Assembly (NCBI RefSeq): GCF_900188345.1
Contig: NZ_FZOD01000038.1
Coordinates: 28,312-92,311 of the forward strand
Source of the DNA: Streptosporangium subroseum
Lineage (GTDB): Bacteria > Actinomycetota > Actinomycetes > Streptosporangiales > Streptosporangiaceae
DNA length: 64,000 nucleotides
Direction: 5' to 3'
Shown here: in pieces, positions 24,110 through 32,168 of the stretch
Layout of the letters: every line of letters begins with the position of its first letter
Position numbering within the stretch: position 1 is the stretch's first letter
Notes under the pieces: model-generated
What the model saw: only the letters and a program-made list of their open reading frames with translations
What the model was told of the DNA's origin: nothing
Database searches by the model: none
Position numbers and translations under genes: made by a program

Positions 24110-25227
24110 GCGGACTCCTCCGGGATCGGCAGCCGCGCCTCGACGCGGAAGCCCCGTCCATGATGTGTGGCGGTCAGTGTGCCCCCGAGGGCCGAGGCCC
24201 GTTCGCGCATGCCGGGGATGCCGTTTCCGCTGCCCAGGCTCTCTCCGGGGGTGTCGCCGCCGGAATCGGTGACCTGGATGGTCAGCGCGCGGGAGCCGTA
24301 CTCCAGCAGGACCGTGACCGAGGCGCCGGGAGCGTGGCGGGTGACGTTGGTGAGGGTCTCCTGCACGATGCGGTACCCGGCCCGTTCGACCCCGGGCGGC
24401 AGGGGCCTGACCTCGCCGGTGACCTGCTTCACGACCGGGAGCCCGCTGCGCTCGATGAGCTCGTCGAGCCGGTCCAGCCCGGCGGTGGGAGAGCGGGGCG
24501 CGTCGTCGCGCAGGACGTTGAGCACCGAGCGCATCTCGGTCAGCACGTCCTTGGAGGCCTGTTTGATCGTGGTGAGCGCCGTGCGCGCCTGTTCGGGGTG
24601 ATCGTCGATCAGGTGCAGCGCGGTGGAGGCCTGCACGTGGATGAGGGAGATGTTGTGCGCCAGCACGTCGTGCAACTCCTGGGCCATGGTCAGCCGCTCC
24701 TCGCTGGCCTGCCGCCGGGCCTCCTCCGTCTCCGTCCGCTCCCGTTCGGCCAGCCGTTCCTTCCTGACCCGTGCGAACTCCGCCACCGCCAGCACGATTC
24801 CCATGATCGCGGCCACCGCGAGGTTGTGGAACCAGCCGGAGACAGGGTCCGGGGCCAGCCAGTTCGTGTAGACGACGAAGAACGCGTAGGCGAAGGCCCA
24901 GGTCGCCGCGACCACGCGGCGGTGACCGAGCAGGATGGCGTTGTACGCGGCGATGATCGGGCTGATGAAGACCGGGCCGTAGGCATGGCCCCGGAGGATG
25001 AAGACACAGGTGACGACCACGGTGACGAGCAGGACGGGCACCGGGTGGCGGCGCCGGGCGAAGAGGGCGAGTGGTCCGACCAGGAGCAGCGCGTTGCCGA
25101 GCGGGTCCACCGGGACGCGGTCGCTCTGGTTCCATTCCACCCCTTGGGTGCCCATGACCTGGACGAAGCCGGCGAACAGGGGGAGCAGCCGTTCGATCCA
25201 GCGGGGTTTGGCGCGCACGCTCAGCAC
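24106..25227 (-). CDS. Sensor histidine kinase (HisKA_3/NarX-DesK type)
   Basis: About 373 residues. Five or so membrane spans occupy the first 150 residues (ALLLVGPLALFARRRHPVPV, WAFAYAFFVVYTNWLAPDPV). A coiled linker leads to the HisKA_3 phosphorylation box MAQELHDVLAHNISLIHVQA. The ATP-binding domain has RIVQETLTNVTRHAPGA (N box) and GNGIPGMRERASALGGTL (G box). The start is uncertain: GTG 25227 begins just before the basic RAKPRW segment, while the frame is open to 25347. It ends in an ATGA overlap with its response regulator. Confidence 0.93.
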   Translation of the reverse strand: MLSVRAKPRWIERLLPLFAGFVQVMGTQGVEWNQSDRVPVDPLGNALLLVGPLALFARRRHPVPVLLVTVVVTCVFILRGHAYGPVFISPIIAAYNAILLGHRRVVAATWAFAYAFFVVYTNWLAPDPVSGWFHNLAVAAIMGIVLAVAEFARVRKERLAERERTETEEARRQASEERLTMAQELHDVLAHNISLIHVQASTALHLIDDHPEQARTALTTIKQASKDVLTEMRSVLNVLRDDAPRSPTAGLDRLDELIERSGLPVVKQVTGEVRPLPPGVERAGYRIVQETLTNVTRHAPGASVTVLLEYGSRALTIQVTDSGGDTPGESLGSGNGIPGMRERASALGGTLTATHHGRGFRVEARLPIPEESA

Positions 25228-25386
25228 TTTACGGCCGCCCCGCTGACCGGTGCGTCCGTCCGGGGAGGAAGGAGGGACTACATCGCCGGTAGTAGGGAAA
25301 AGGTCGATAAATCGGACGGGCTGAATTGACGGGCAAAGGGCTGACAAGGCGGACGGCTTGAGTCAAGCTGTCTGCGGGAGGCCATA

Positions 25387-27135
25387 ATGATCACTCATCG
25401 CATCGCCGTTCCCCTTGCCGGAATCCTGGCCGGGACCTCTGTCCTGTTTGTACAGCCCGCGGTGGCGTCACCGCCCGCGGTGGAGAAGAAACCCGTCGCG
25501 GAAGGGTATGGCGGAGCGGTTTCGACCGTCGACCTGGACGCGAGCAAGGTCGCGCTGGGGGTGTTGCGCCAGGGTGGCAACGCGATGGACGCGGCGATCG
25601 CCGCGGCGGCCACGCTCGGCGTGACCGAGCCGTACTCGGCCGGACTGGCCGGGGGCGGGTTCATCGTCTACTACGACGCGCGGCACAAGAAGGTCCACAC
25701 GATCGACGGCCGCGAGGCCGCGCCACAGGCGATGGGTCCGGCGTCCCTGGAGGGCATCCCGTTCGAGGAGGCCGTGACCAGCGGGCTGTCCGCGGGGGTG
25801 CCCGGCAGCGTGGCGCAGTGGGAGCTGGCGCTGCGCAGGTTCGGCACGCTCTCGTTGAAGCAGGCGCTCAACCCCGCGATCGAGGTCGCCTCGAAGGGGT
25901 TCGCGGTCGACCAGACCTTCTACGACCAGACGGCCGCCAACGCCGCCCGGTTCAAGGACTTCACCTCCACCGCGAAGCTCTATCTTCCCGGTGGCGCCCC
26001 GCCGCCGGTCGGATCCACGTTCCGCAACCCCGAGCTGGCCGAGACCTACCGTCAGCTCGGCAGGCGCGGTGGCGACTGGCTGTACGAGGGTGCTCTCGGC
26101 GCGGAGGTCGTGGCGACCGTGAAGGCTCCGCCGGTCACGCCCGGCTCCACCCGCAAGATCCGCCCCGGCCTGATGGAGACGTCCGACCTGAAGGCCTACC
26201 GGGCGCTGGAGCGGCTGCCCACGAAGATGACCTACAAGGGCATGGACGTGTACGGCATGGCGCCCCCGTCCTCGGGAGGCTCGACGGTCGGTGAGGCGCT
26301 CAACATCCTCGAAGCCCTGCCCAGGATCGGCCTGCACGAGTATCTGGAGGCGTCCCGCCTCTCCTTCGCAGACCGAGGCAAATATGTCGGGGACATCCCG
26401 GGTGTGCCGCTGAAGGAGTTGCTGTCCGACGGGTTCGCCAAGGAGCGCGCCTGCCTGATCGGTGACCGGGCGATGCCCCACCCGGCCCCGCCGGGCAACC
26501 CCGACGGGCGCTACGGGCCCTGCCCGGTCGCGCCGTCGGCGCAGGCCACCGCGACGCCCGCCGAAGGCCCGGAGACCACCCACCTGGTCGTGACCGACCG
26601 ATGGGGCAACGTGGTCGCCTACAACATCACGATCGAGTCGACCGGCGGCAACGGCATCGTCGTTCCCGGACGGGGCTTCCTGCTCAACAACGAGCTGACC
26701 GACTTCACCTTCGGCCCGGCCCCCGGCGACCCCAACCTGCCCGCGCCCGGTAAGCGGCCCCGGTCGTCGATGGCCCCGACGATCGTCCTGGCGGACGGCA
26801 AGCCGTTGCTCGCGCTGGGTTCTCCCGGCGGTGCCACGATCATCACCACCGTGCTGCAGATCCTGGTCAACCGCTGGGACTTCGGCATGTCCCTGCCCCA
26901 GGCGCTGGCCGCCCCCCGAGCCAGCCAGCGCAACATCGCCCAGACCCAGGCCGAGCCGGACTTCATCGAGCGCTACGGCCCCGAGCTCACGCTCAAGGGG
27001 CAGAGTTTCGCGCCGACCCCCGAGATCGGCGCGGCAACCGCCATTGAGTTCCTTCGCAACGGAAGGCTCCAGGCGGTGGCCGAACCCGTCAGGAGGGGCG
27101 GCGGCAGCGCCCTGGTGACGAGCGAGCGCCGGTAG
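25387..27135 (+). CDS. ggt: Gamma-glutamyltranspeptidase, secreted
   Basis: 582 residues with a cleavable signal peptide (ITHRIAVPLAGILAGTSVLF, cleavage near AVASPP). It is an Ntn-hydrolase made as a precursor that self-cleaves before the nucleophile Thr in GPETTHLVVTDRWGN, near residue 398. Other landmarks: QGGNAMDAAIAAAATLGVTE, GLAGGGFIVYYD, GLSAGVPGSVAQWE, and MAPTIVLADGKPLLALGSPG with the oxyanion region. It hydrolyses or transfers gamma-glutamyl groups from glutathione or poly-gamma-glutamate outside the cell. A perfect palindromic terminator follows directly. Confidence 0.95.
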   Translation: MITHRIAVPLAGILAGTSVLFVQPAVASPPAVEKKPVAEGYGGAVSTVDLDASKVALGVLRQGGNAMDAAIAAAATLGVTEPYSAGLAGGGFIVYYDARHKKVHTIDGREAAPQAMGPASLEGIPFEEAVTSGLSAGVPGSVAQWELALRRFGTLSLKQALNPAIEVASKGFAVDQTFYDQTAANAARFKDFTSTAKLYLPGGAPPPVGSTFRNPELAETYRQLGRRGGDWLYEGALGAEVVATVKAPPVTPGSTRKIRPGLMETSDLKAYRALERLPTKMTYKGMDVYGMAPPSSGGSTVGEALNILEALPRIGLHEYLEASRLSFADRGKYVGDIPGVPLKELLSDGFAKERACLIGDRAMPHPAPPGNPDGRYGPCPVAPSAQATATPAEGPETTHLVVTDRWGNVVAYNITIESTGGNGIVVPGRGFLLNNELTDFTFGPAPGDPNLPAPGKRPRSSMAPTIVLADGKPLLALGSPGGATIITTVLQILVNRWDFGMSLPQALAAPRASQRNIAQTQAEPDFIERYGPELTLKGQSFAPTPEIGAATAIEFLRNGRLQAVAEPVRRGGGSALVTSERR

Positions 27136-27138
27136 GAC

Positions 27139-27178
27139 CGTCACCGCTGATCGGCGAATTCGCCGATCAGCGGTGACG
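27139..27178. terminator. Perfect 40-bp palindrome after ggt
   Basis: The 20-bp arms (CGTCACCGCTGATCGGCGAA and its exact complement) meet at the centre GAATTC. The element starts 3 bp after the ggt stop. As RNA it would be a very stable loop-poor hairpin ending transcription in both directions. Confidence 0.8.
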
Positions 27179-27448
27179 ATTGCCGGTGCGGGGCGTGGAT
27201 TCTCGATGAGATCGGGAGATCGCGACGAGTTCCGTCACCCGCTGGAGGTCGCACTCCCCGCCGGGCTCTCCGCAAACGCGAAGCCGCCGGGCCTTCCATG
27301 AACGTGAAGCTGCCAGGTCGTGCGTGGAACGTGAAAACCGTCGGGCCCTGCCGCGAACATGAAGGCCGCCGGGCCCTGACGTGAACGTGAAGCTGTCGAT
27401 GCCCTCCAGAGAACGTGAAAGCCGCCGGACACTCCAGGGCACACGAAA
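27179..27448. repeat. Degenerate GAACGTGAAGCCGCCGGGCC repeats
   Basis: Between ggt and the 55-residue gene, five or six imperfect copies of a phrase like GAACGTGAAGCCGCCGGGCC appear about every 35-45 bp (near 27275, 27300, 27330, 27355, 27385 and 27413). No gene is seen. Confidence 0.65.
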
Positions 27449-27475
27449 AGCGCCGAGGACCAGGCCGTCGGCGCT
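27449..27475 (-). terminator. Rho-independent terminator of the 55-residue gene
   Basis: On the minus strand AGCGCCGA and TCGGCGCT form an 8-bp stem with an 11-base loop followed by TTTTCGTG, 17 bases after the stop at 27492. It is one of few classic U-tailed terminators in the window. Confidence 0.75.
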
Positions 27476-27491
27476 GTCGGTTGCTTGGCTG

Positions 27492-27659
27492 TTAGAGCAG
27501 CAGGTATGCGGCAATGACGACGATGACCAGCACCGCGACGCCCGCCACTATCGGCAGGGTGTACGACCGCTTCTGAGGGACGGCCTCCGCCTCCTTGCCC
27601 TGCGCGAACGCGCGAAACGCCTGGGTGTTACCTGCTGGGTCAATCTGAGGATCAGACAT
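27492..27659 (-). CDS. Small single-span membrane protein (55 residues)
   Basis: The product starts MSDPQIDPAGNTQAFRAFAQ, then a charged linker (GKEAEAVPQKRSY) and a C-terminal hydrophobic helix (TLPIVAGVAVLVIVVIAAYL) ending LLL. This is a tail-anchored topology with a cytoplasmic N-terminus. A U-tailed terminator follows the stop, supporting it as a real transcript. I recognise no named family. Confidence 0.7.
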   Translation of the reverse strand: MSDPQIDPAGNTQAFRAFAQGKEAEAVPQKRSYTLPIVAGVAVLVIVVIAAYLLL

Positions 27660-27802
27660 GGGTCGACTTTAGCGACATCAGGTGTCCTCTCGACACCGAT
27701 TTGTGGCACTTTTGCAGATACTCGTGGCGCGTGAGACCGGCGCGGAGGGTGAGGTGCGGTACTGCGGAGAGGACCGCCGGTCAGGGCGGATAGCGTGGGG
27801 GC

Positions 27803-28558
27803 ATGTTCCGGATCCTGTTCTCTCCTCGCGTGATGGCGCTCCATCTGCTCGCGATAGGAGCGCTTGTCGCGTGTGGGCTGCTGGGCCGCTGGCAGCTCGG
27901 CGTCTTCGAGGATTCCGGTAAGCCCCATGCGCTGCTAGACCCCGCTCCGGTCGCGGTCGGCACACTCACGCAGGCGGGCAGGCAGATGACGACCGACGCG
28001 GTCAACCGTCAGGTGACGGCGGAGGGGACCTTCGACGCGTCGAAGCAGCTCCTGGTGGCCGAACGGGACGAAGGTCTCTGGCTGCTCGTCCCGCTCGACC
28101 TCGGCGACGGCACCTCGATCCCCGTCGTGCGCGGGTGGGTGGCCGCGGCGGGCGATCCGGCGATCACCGCCGTGCCGGCGGGCAAGGTGACGGTCACCGG
28201 GCGGCTGCAGCCCTCGGAGACCCTGGACAGCGTGGCGCGCCGGCCCCGGCAACTGCCTCCCGGGCAGGTGATGACCGTGTCGTCGGCCGAGCTGATCAAC
28301 CTGTGGAAGGGCGTGAAGCTGCGCAACGGGTTCGTGGTGGCCGCCGGGGAGTCCCCCGCTCCGGCCGTCGCGGCCAAGCCGGTGAACATGCCCCCTCCGA
28401 CCGAGCTGGGTGGGTTCACCTGGCGCAACCTCGCCTACGCCGCCCAGTGGTGGATCTTCGGGCTGTTCGCGGTCTTCATGTGGTGGCACTTTGTGCGCGA
28501 CGCCCTGCGAGGACCTACGGCGGAGCAGGAGCCCGAGCCCGAACCCGCCGCCGTGTGA
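27803..28558 (+). CDS. SURF1-family cytochrome oxidase assembly protein
   Basis: 251 residues with a span at each end (LLAIGALVACGLLGRWQLGV at the start, AAQWWIFGLFAVFMWWHFVR at the end) and an extracytoplasmic domain between them. GRWQLGVFE, VVRGWVAAAGD and the C-terminal NLAYAAQWWIFG motif identify SURF1 (SHY1), which helps insert haem into aa3-type cytochrome c oxidase. It is followed 47 bp later by the DUF3817 gene, an arrangement I associate with actinobacteria. Confidence 0.9.
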   Translation: MFRILFSPRVMALHLLAIGALVACGLLGRWQLGVFEDSGKPHALLDPAPVAVGTLTQAGRQMTTDAVNRQVTAEGTFDASKQLLVAERDEGLWLLVPLDLGDGTSIPVVRGWVAAAGDPAITAVPAGKVTVTGRLQPSETLDSVARRPRQLPPGQVMTVSSAELINLWKGVKLRNGFVVAAGESPAPAVAAKPVNMPPPTELGGFTWRNLAYAAQWWIFGLFAVFMWWHFVRDALRGPTAEQEPEPEPAAV

Positions 28559-28605
28559 GCCCCCCGACATATCGTTCCTGTGCCCGAACTCCCAGACCGA
28601 GGTAG

Positions 28606-28923
28606 ATGACCGTGGAATCCGCCCTCAAGCCCTTTCGCATCCTGGCGTACATCGTCGGCACGATGCTGCTCGTCCTGTCCACCTGCATCGTGCTCAGGTA
28701 CGGCTTCGGCATCGAGCAGCCTTCAAAGATCGTTTCCCCGATCCACGGTTTCCTCTACATGCTCTACCTGGTGGCGACGATGAACCTGGGAATGAAGGCC
28801 CGGTGGTCGTGGCAGTACATCGTGGGCGTGATGCTCGCGGGCACCGTGCCGTTTCTGTCGTTCGTGTTCGAGCGCAAGGTCACCCGGCGCGTGGAGGCCG
28901 AACTCGCGGCCGCGCCCGCCTGA
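28606..28923 (+). CDS. DUF3817 integral membrane protein
   Basis: 105 residues, three predicted spans: ILAYIVGTMLLVLSTCIVLR, IHGFLYMLYLVATMNL and WQYIVGVMLAGTVPFLSFVF. It ends in FERKVTRRVEAEL. The IVSPIHGFLYMLYL and AGTVPFLSFVFERKV segments are the DUF3817 signature. Function is unknown; it follows the SURF1-family gene on the same strand, so a respiratory or membrane-assembly role is possible but unproven. Confidence 0.88.
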   Translation: MTVESALKPFRILAYIVGTMLLVLSTCIVLRYGFGIEQPSKIVSPIHGFLYMLYLVATMNLGMKARWSWQYIVGVMLAGTVPFLSFVFERKVTRRVEAELAAAPA

Positions 28924-29040
28924 CCGGCTCGGCCTCTGATCGGTCCGGCTCCTGCCCGGCCAGGAGTCTCTGCTTGGCGCGGCCCTTGACGGGTTCGGCG
29001 CGGCCTTCGGCAGACCGCCGGACTCCGAGGGCCACATGAA

Positions 29041-29083
29041 GCAGGCCGGGACCTGCCCCTGTGAAGGGCGGGTCCCGGCCTGC
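29041..29083. terminator. Hairpin terminator between convergent genes
   Basis: GCAGGCCGGGACC and GGTCCCGGCCTGC are perfect 13-bp arms, with an inner CCT/AGG pairing in the loop. It lies just past the stop of the minus-strand 63-residue gene and downstream of the DUF3817 gene, so it can serve both. Confidence 0.75.
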
Positions 29084-29089
29084 GTCGGC

Positions 29090-29281
29090 TCAGCGGCCGA
29101 GGCCACGCCTGCGAGAGCGCTTGAGCCGCTCGCGCTGGGATGGGTCGAGCATCATGTATCCGATGACCGGGGCGGCGATGACGCCCAGGATGACCAGCAA
29201 GGTCACGAGACCCGGCAGGAAGATCCACGACAGGACCACCGCGGCCCCAGCACCGATCGCGTACTTCTGGATGGGCGACAT
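29090..29281 (-). CDS. Small two-span membrane protein (63 residues)
   Basis: The sequence begins MSPIQKYAIGAGAAVVLSWI, then FLPGLVTLLVILGVIAAPVI and ends in a basic tail (SQRERLKRSRRRGLGR). Two hydrophobic helices and a positive cytoplasmic tail are clear. ATG 29281 has GGAGG 9 bases upstream and the stop is followed by a strong hairpin, so it is probably expressed. I recognise no named family. Confidence 0.65.
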   Translation of the reverse strand: MSPIQKYAIGAGAAVVLSWIFLPGLVTLLVILGVIAAPVIGYMMLDPSQRERLKRSRRRGLGR

Positions 29282-29290
29282 CCTCAACAT

Positions 29291-29758
29291 CCTCCGAACG
29301 CGGGGCGGACGCCCCTTCTGTTGTTCATTGTGCGTCGCCTACTCAACGTGTGGGCCCACCGACAGGGTTCCATCCGAGATATATCGTGATCCGGCCGGAA
29401 CCCCGGGGATGCGAGATCGCCCGGGAGCCGTGTGTCCTGCCCGCTCCGAGGGTAGATGCCGCTGGGATCCTCCGGAGTCTCTCCGATGGCCGTGAGGATC
29501 CCGGCCGTGATCTCGTCCGGATCGGCGCATGGACGCTCGGCGGGCACGGGCCCGGCGGGTGTGGATTCGGCGTGCCGGCTCATCCGTGATCACTGCGGAT
29601 TCCGTCGTCTGCCAGTAGTAGCGAAAAAAGAAGTTAACGCATCTATGGGCGTTTCGTGGTGATCGTTCTACGGAAGAGTAAGAAAGGCTGTCCATGCCGA
29701 TATGGACGGCCGGTTCGGCGTTTCGTCGGCAATCACGGTGATCATAGGGGGACGGGCT
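29291..29758. other. Long intergenic region before the HxlR gene
   Basis: A 99-residue open frame on the minus strand (29284-29583) has fairly GC-rich third positions but no ribosome site, hydrophobic segment or family motif. The part from about 29590 to 29700 is AT-richer (GTAGTAGCGAAAAAAGAAG) and probably holds the promoter of the regulator at 29759. Confidence 0.4.
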
Positions 29759-30679
29759 GTGAGCGGCACTGAGCAGGAGCCGGCGCGAGCCGAGCTCAGT
29801 GCGGTCGGGCAGGCGCTGGAGATCCTGGGGGATCGATGGGTGCTACTGATCTTGCAGCGGGCGTTCCTCCTGCGGATCCGGACCTTCGCCGGGTGGCGGG
29901 ACGCGCTGGGCATCTCCGAGTCGGTGCTCGCCTCCAGGCTCAAGGAGCTGGTCGGTCACGGGATCTTCGAACTGTCGGCCTACCGGAACGGGCGGACCCG
30001 CTACGAATACCGGCTGACCGAGCGGGGACTGCGGTTGTGGACGCTGCTGGTGGCCATCCACACGTGGGAGCGTGACTGGGCGGACCGGAGGCAACTGCAG
30101 CCGCTCCGCCATGACCTCTGCGGCGAGGACGTGAAGCCGTACCTCGGGTGCGGCGCCTGCCTGGAGCCGATGAGCGCCCGTGACACCCGGACCGAGCCCG
30201 GTCCGTCGGCCATCTTCTCCCGGATCGGCTCGTCCCGCCGGCATCGCCGTACGGTCCGATCGGTCGCGGAGTCCGACCTGATCGGCTACTGCCCGGACTC
30301 GATGGAGATCCTCGGCGACCGCTGGAGCACGAGTGTCCTCGCCGCGGCCTTCCTGGGGACCAGCCGCTTCGTCGACTTCCAGTCCGGCCTCGGCATCGCA
30401 CCCTCGGTGCTCACCGACCGCCTGCGCCGCTTCGTCGAACTCGGCGTCTTCGACCCCCGCCCCGACGGCTCCTACCGGCTCACCGACAAGGGCCTGGCCT
30501 TCTTCGAGGTCTTCGCCTTTCTGGTCGACTGGGCCCAGGGCGAGCTTCCCGGGCGCGAGGGCTCGGGGCTGTCCATCGCCCACAGGCCGTGCGGCGCCGC
30601 GTTCGACCCGGTCCTGTTGTGTACGGCCTGCGTCCGGCCACTCCGCCGCCGCGAGGTCCGCTTCATCTTGTCCGGCTGA
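29759..30679 (+). CDS. Tandem HxlR-type transcriptional regulator (two HTH domains fused)
   Basis: 306 residues containing two complete HxlR winged-helix domains. The first has GQALEILGDRWVLLILQRAF, then ESVLASRLKELVGHGIFELS; the second has SMEILGDRWSTSVLAAAFLG, then PSVLTDRLRRFVELGVF. Each is followed by a similar Cys segment (LCGEDVKPYLGCGACLEPM and PCGAAFDPVLLCTACVRPL), three Cys per half. HxlR proteins usually have one domain of about 110 residues and work as dimers, so this may be a covalent dimer. GTG 29759 has AGGGGGA upstream; ATG 29702 is an alternative. Confidence 0.88.
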   Translation: MSGTEQEPARAELSAVGQALEILGDRWVLLILQRAFLLRIRTFAGWRDALGISESVLASRLKELVGHGIFELSAYRNGRTRYEYRLTERGLRLWTLLVAIHTWERDWADRRQLQPLRHDLCGEDVKPYLGCGACLEPMSARDTRTEPGPSAIFSRIGSSRRHRRTVRSVAESDLIGYCPDSMEILGDRWSTSVLAAAFLGTSRFVDFQSGLGIAPSVLTDRLRRFVELGVFDPRPDGSYRLTDKGLAFFEVFAFLVDWAQGELPGREGSGLSIAHRPCGAAFDPVLLCTACVRPLRRREVRFILSG

Positions 30680-32003
30680 GGCCTTCCAGAATCCATTGAG
30701 TGATCGTGAACGCGCCCTTGCGCGTGCTGTGGTCGCCGTCATCGGCACCGCGACGTTCGTACTGAACGACGACCACGAGGTTGGCCGCTCGGAAGACCAC
30801 TCCGGTGTTGTAGGAGAGCTGGCTGTTCTCGTACGTGTATGCCTCCGTGGCGACGCCGGGGAGCGCCGTCACGGGTATGATCTTGTTCAACGGAAGGCCG
30901 GCCTCCGTCGTAAGCGGCCCTCGCTCTTCTTCGAGGAAACGGGCGTAGAGCTTGCGGGCTTCTCCGGCGGAGGTGAAAGAGAAGGCGTCGATCCCGAGTG
31001 TGTAATTCCAGCTGTCCGGCAGGCCCGTCGTATCAGCGGTATCAGGGGTTTGCCACTTGCAGTGAGAAGTCCCTTCCTTGGAGGGTGTGGTCTCCAGCGA
31101 CAGTTCGGCCGCCTGTTTCCGAGAGATGAGCTTGCAGGGATCGAACGGCTTGGGGAAGAAGGTGGGGAGCGCGACCGGGGTGATGGACGGCGCCGGTTCG
31201 GAGGGGCGGGGCCAGAGCCAGAAGGTGGCGCCTCCCAGGACCAGGACGGCGGTGACGGCCGCAGTAACGACGAGGGGGCCGCGGCGGGGGCCCCGCTGCG
31301 CGGGGCGGGGAGCGATCCTCTCCAGCGTCAGCCGGACCGAGGTGGCGTCGGGGTGGTGGGCGGGCTCCACGGCCAGCAGCTCGTCCAGCAGCGAGGTCAG
31401 CGGGCCCGAGCCAGTCGAGCCGGTGACGGGGTCGGCCAGGGGCGTTCCGTCCGCCAGGCGAAGGCCGGCCTGGGATCCCGTGTCCGGCATCCGGCCCTCG
31501 ACGGCGGCGAACAGGGTGACACCCAGGTCGCGCAGCTCGTCGGCGGGGACGGGGGAGGCGATGCCGGTCAGCACGACCCGGCCGCCGGGGGCCAGCAGCA
31601 CGGCGTCGGGGGTGGCGGCGAGGTGAACGCCCCGCTCATGGGCGGCGGCCAGGGCGTCCAGCACACGCAGGCCGATCTCGGCCGCGCGCTCCGGAGCGAA
31701 CGGGCCGTCGGCGCGGACCGTCTGGAGCAGTGAACGGCCCTCGACCGACTCCATGACCAGCCACATCCGGTCGGGAGTGGAGATCACGTCGTGGAGGGCG
31801 GTGATGCCGGGATGCCGCAGGCCGGCCGTGGCACGGATCTGCCCGAGGAGCCGGTCGCGGTGCGGGCCCGGGGGCGGGAGCCGTACCTCGGAGATCGTGA
31901 CGTCGCGGTGGAGCAGCTCGTCGCGCGAGCGCCAGCTCGTGCCCGTGGGGTCCCGGCGCTCCAGCATGCGGTAACGCCCGGCAAGGAGGCTGGGATCGCT
32001 CAT
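30663..32003 (-). CDS. Membrane pseudokinase of the Ser/Thr kinase family (fourth of cluster)
   Basis: 446 residues. The fold follows the neighbouring kinases (LAGRYRMLERR, ELLHRDVTISEVRLP, GLRVLDALAAAHERG), but catalytic residues are gone. The glycine loop is PTGTSW, the VAIK lysine is replaced (VTISE), HRDxKxxN reads HLAATPDAV, and DFG reads TGI. A membrane span lies at about 243-265 (VVTAAVTAVLVLGGATFWLW). The extracytoplasmic domain (DPCKLISRKQAAELSL, GVVFRAANLVVVVQYERRG) is shared with the other three and resembles DUF3558-like domains. ATG 32003 follows a run of 18-bp repeats. It may be a sensor or scaffold for the active kinases. Confidence 0.82.
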   Translation of the reverse strand: MSDPSLLAGRYRMLERRDPTGTSWRSRDELLHRDVTISEVRLPPPGPHRDRLLGQIRATAGLRHPGITALHDVISTPDRMWLVMESVEGRSLLQTVRADGPFAPERAAEIGLRVLDALAAAHERGVHLAATPDAVLLAPGGRVVLTGIASPVPADELRDLGVTLFAAVEGRMPDTGSQAGLRLADGTPLADPVTGSTGSGPLTSLLDELLAVEPAHHPDATSVRLTLERIAPRPAQRGPRRGPLVVTAAVTAVLVLGGATFWLWPRPSEPAPSITPVALPTFFPKPFDPCKLISRKQAAELSLETTPSKEGTSHCKWQTPDTADTTGLPDSWNYTLGIDAFSFTSAGEARKLYARFLEEERGPLTTEAGLPLNKIIPVTALPGVATEAYTYENSQLSYNTGVVFRAANLVVVVQYERRGADDGDHSTRKGAFTITQWILEGLSRTR

Positions 32004-32007
32004 ACCG

Positions 32008-32079
32008 ACCGCCTCGCCCGCGCCGACCGCCTCGCCCGCGCCGACCGCCTCGCCCGCGCCGACCGCCTCGCCGGCGCCG
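32008..32079. repeat. Four tandem 18-bp repeats upstream of the pseudokinase start
   Basis: The unit ACCGCCTCGCCCGCGCCG occurs four times in a row; the last copy has one change. Read on the coding strand it contains GAGGCGG, and the copy nearest ATG 32003 supplies the only ribosome-site-like sequence. In frame with the gene the array would read GAGEAV, but no start codon precedes it, so it appears untranslated. Confidence 0.8.
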
Positions 32080-32168
32080 GCTGTCTTGACCGCGTCGGTC
32101 GTGCTCTCCGAGCCTGCCGTTTCACCCCTGCCGGTCGCCCTGTCGCGTTTCCCGTGACGCGGGAGTTC

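Noticed and set aside
22713..24161. Continuous minus-strand frame that would fuse an upstream segment to the Uma2-family protein
   Set aside because: The upstream half is the out-of-frame shadow of the response regulator gene. The real Uma2 start at 23381 has a good ribosome site.
29284..29583. 99-codon minus-strand frame before the HxlR gene
   Set aside because: Composition is borderline, but there is no ribosome site, no recognisable motif, and its end overlaps the start of a better-supported small gene.
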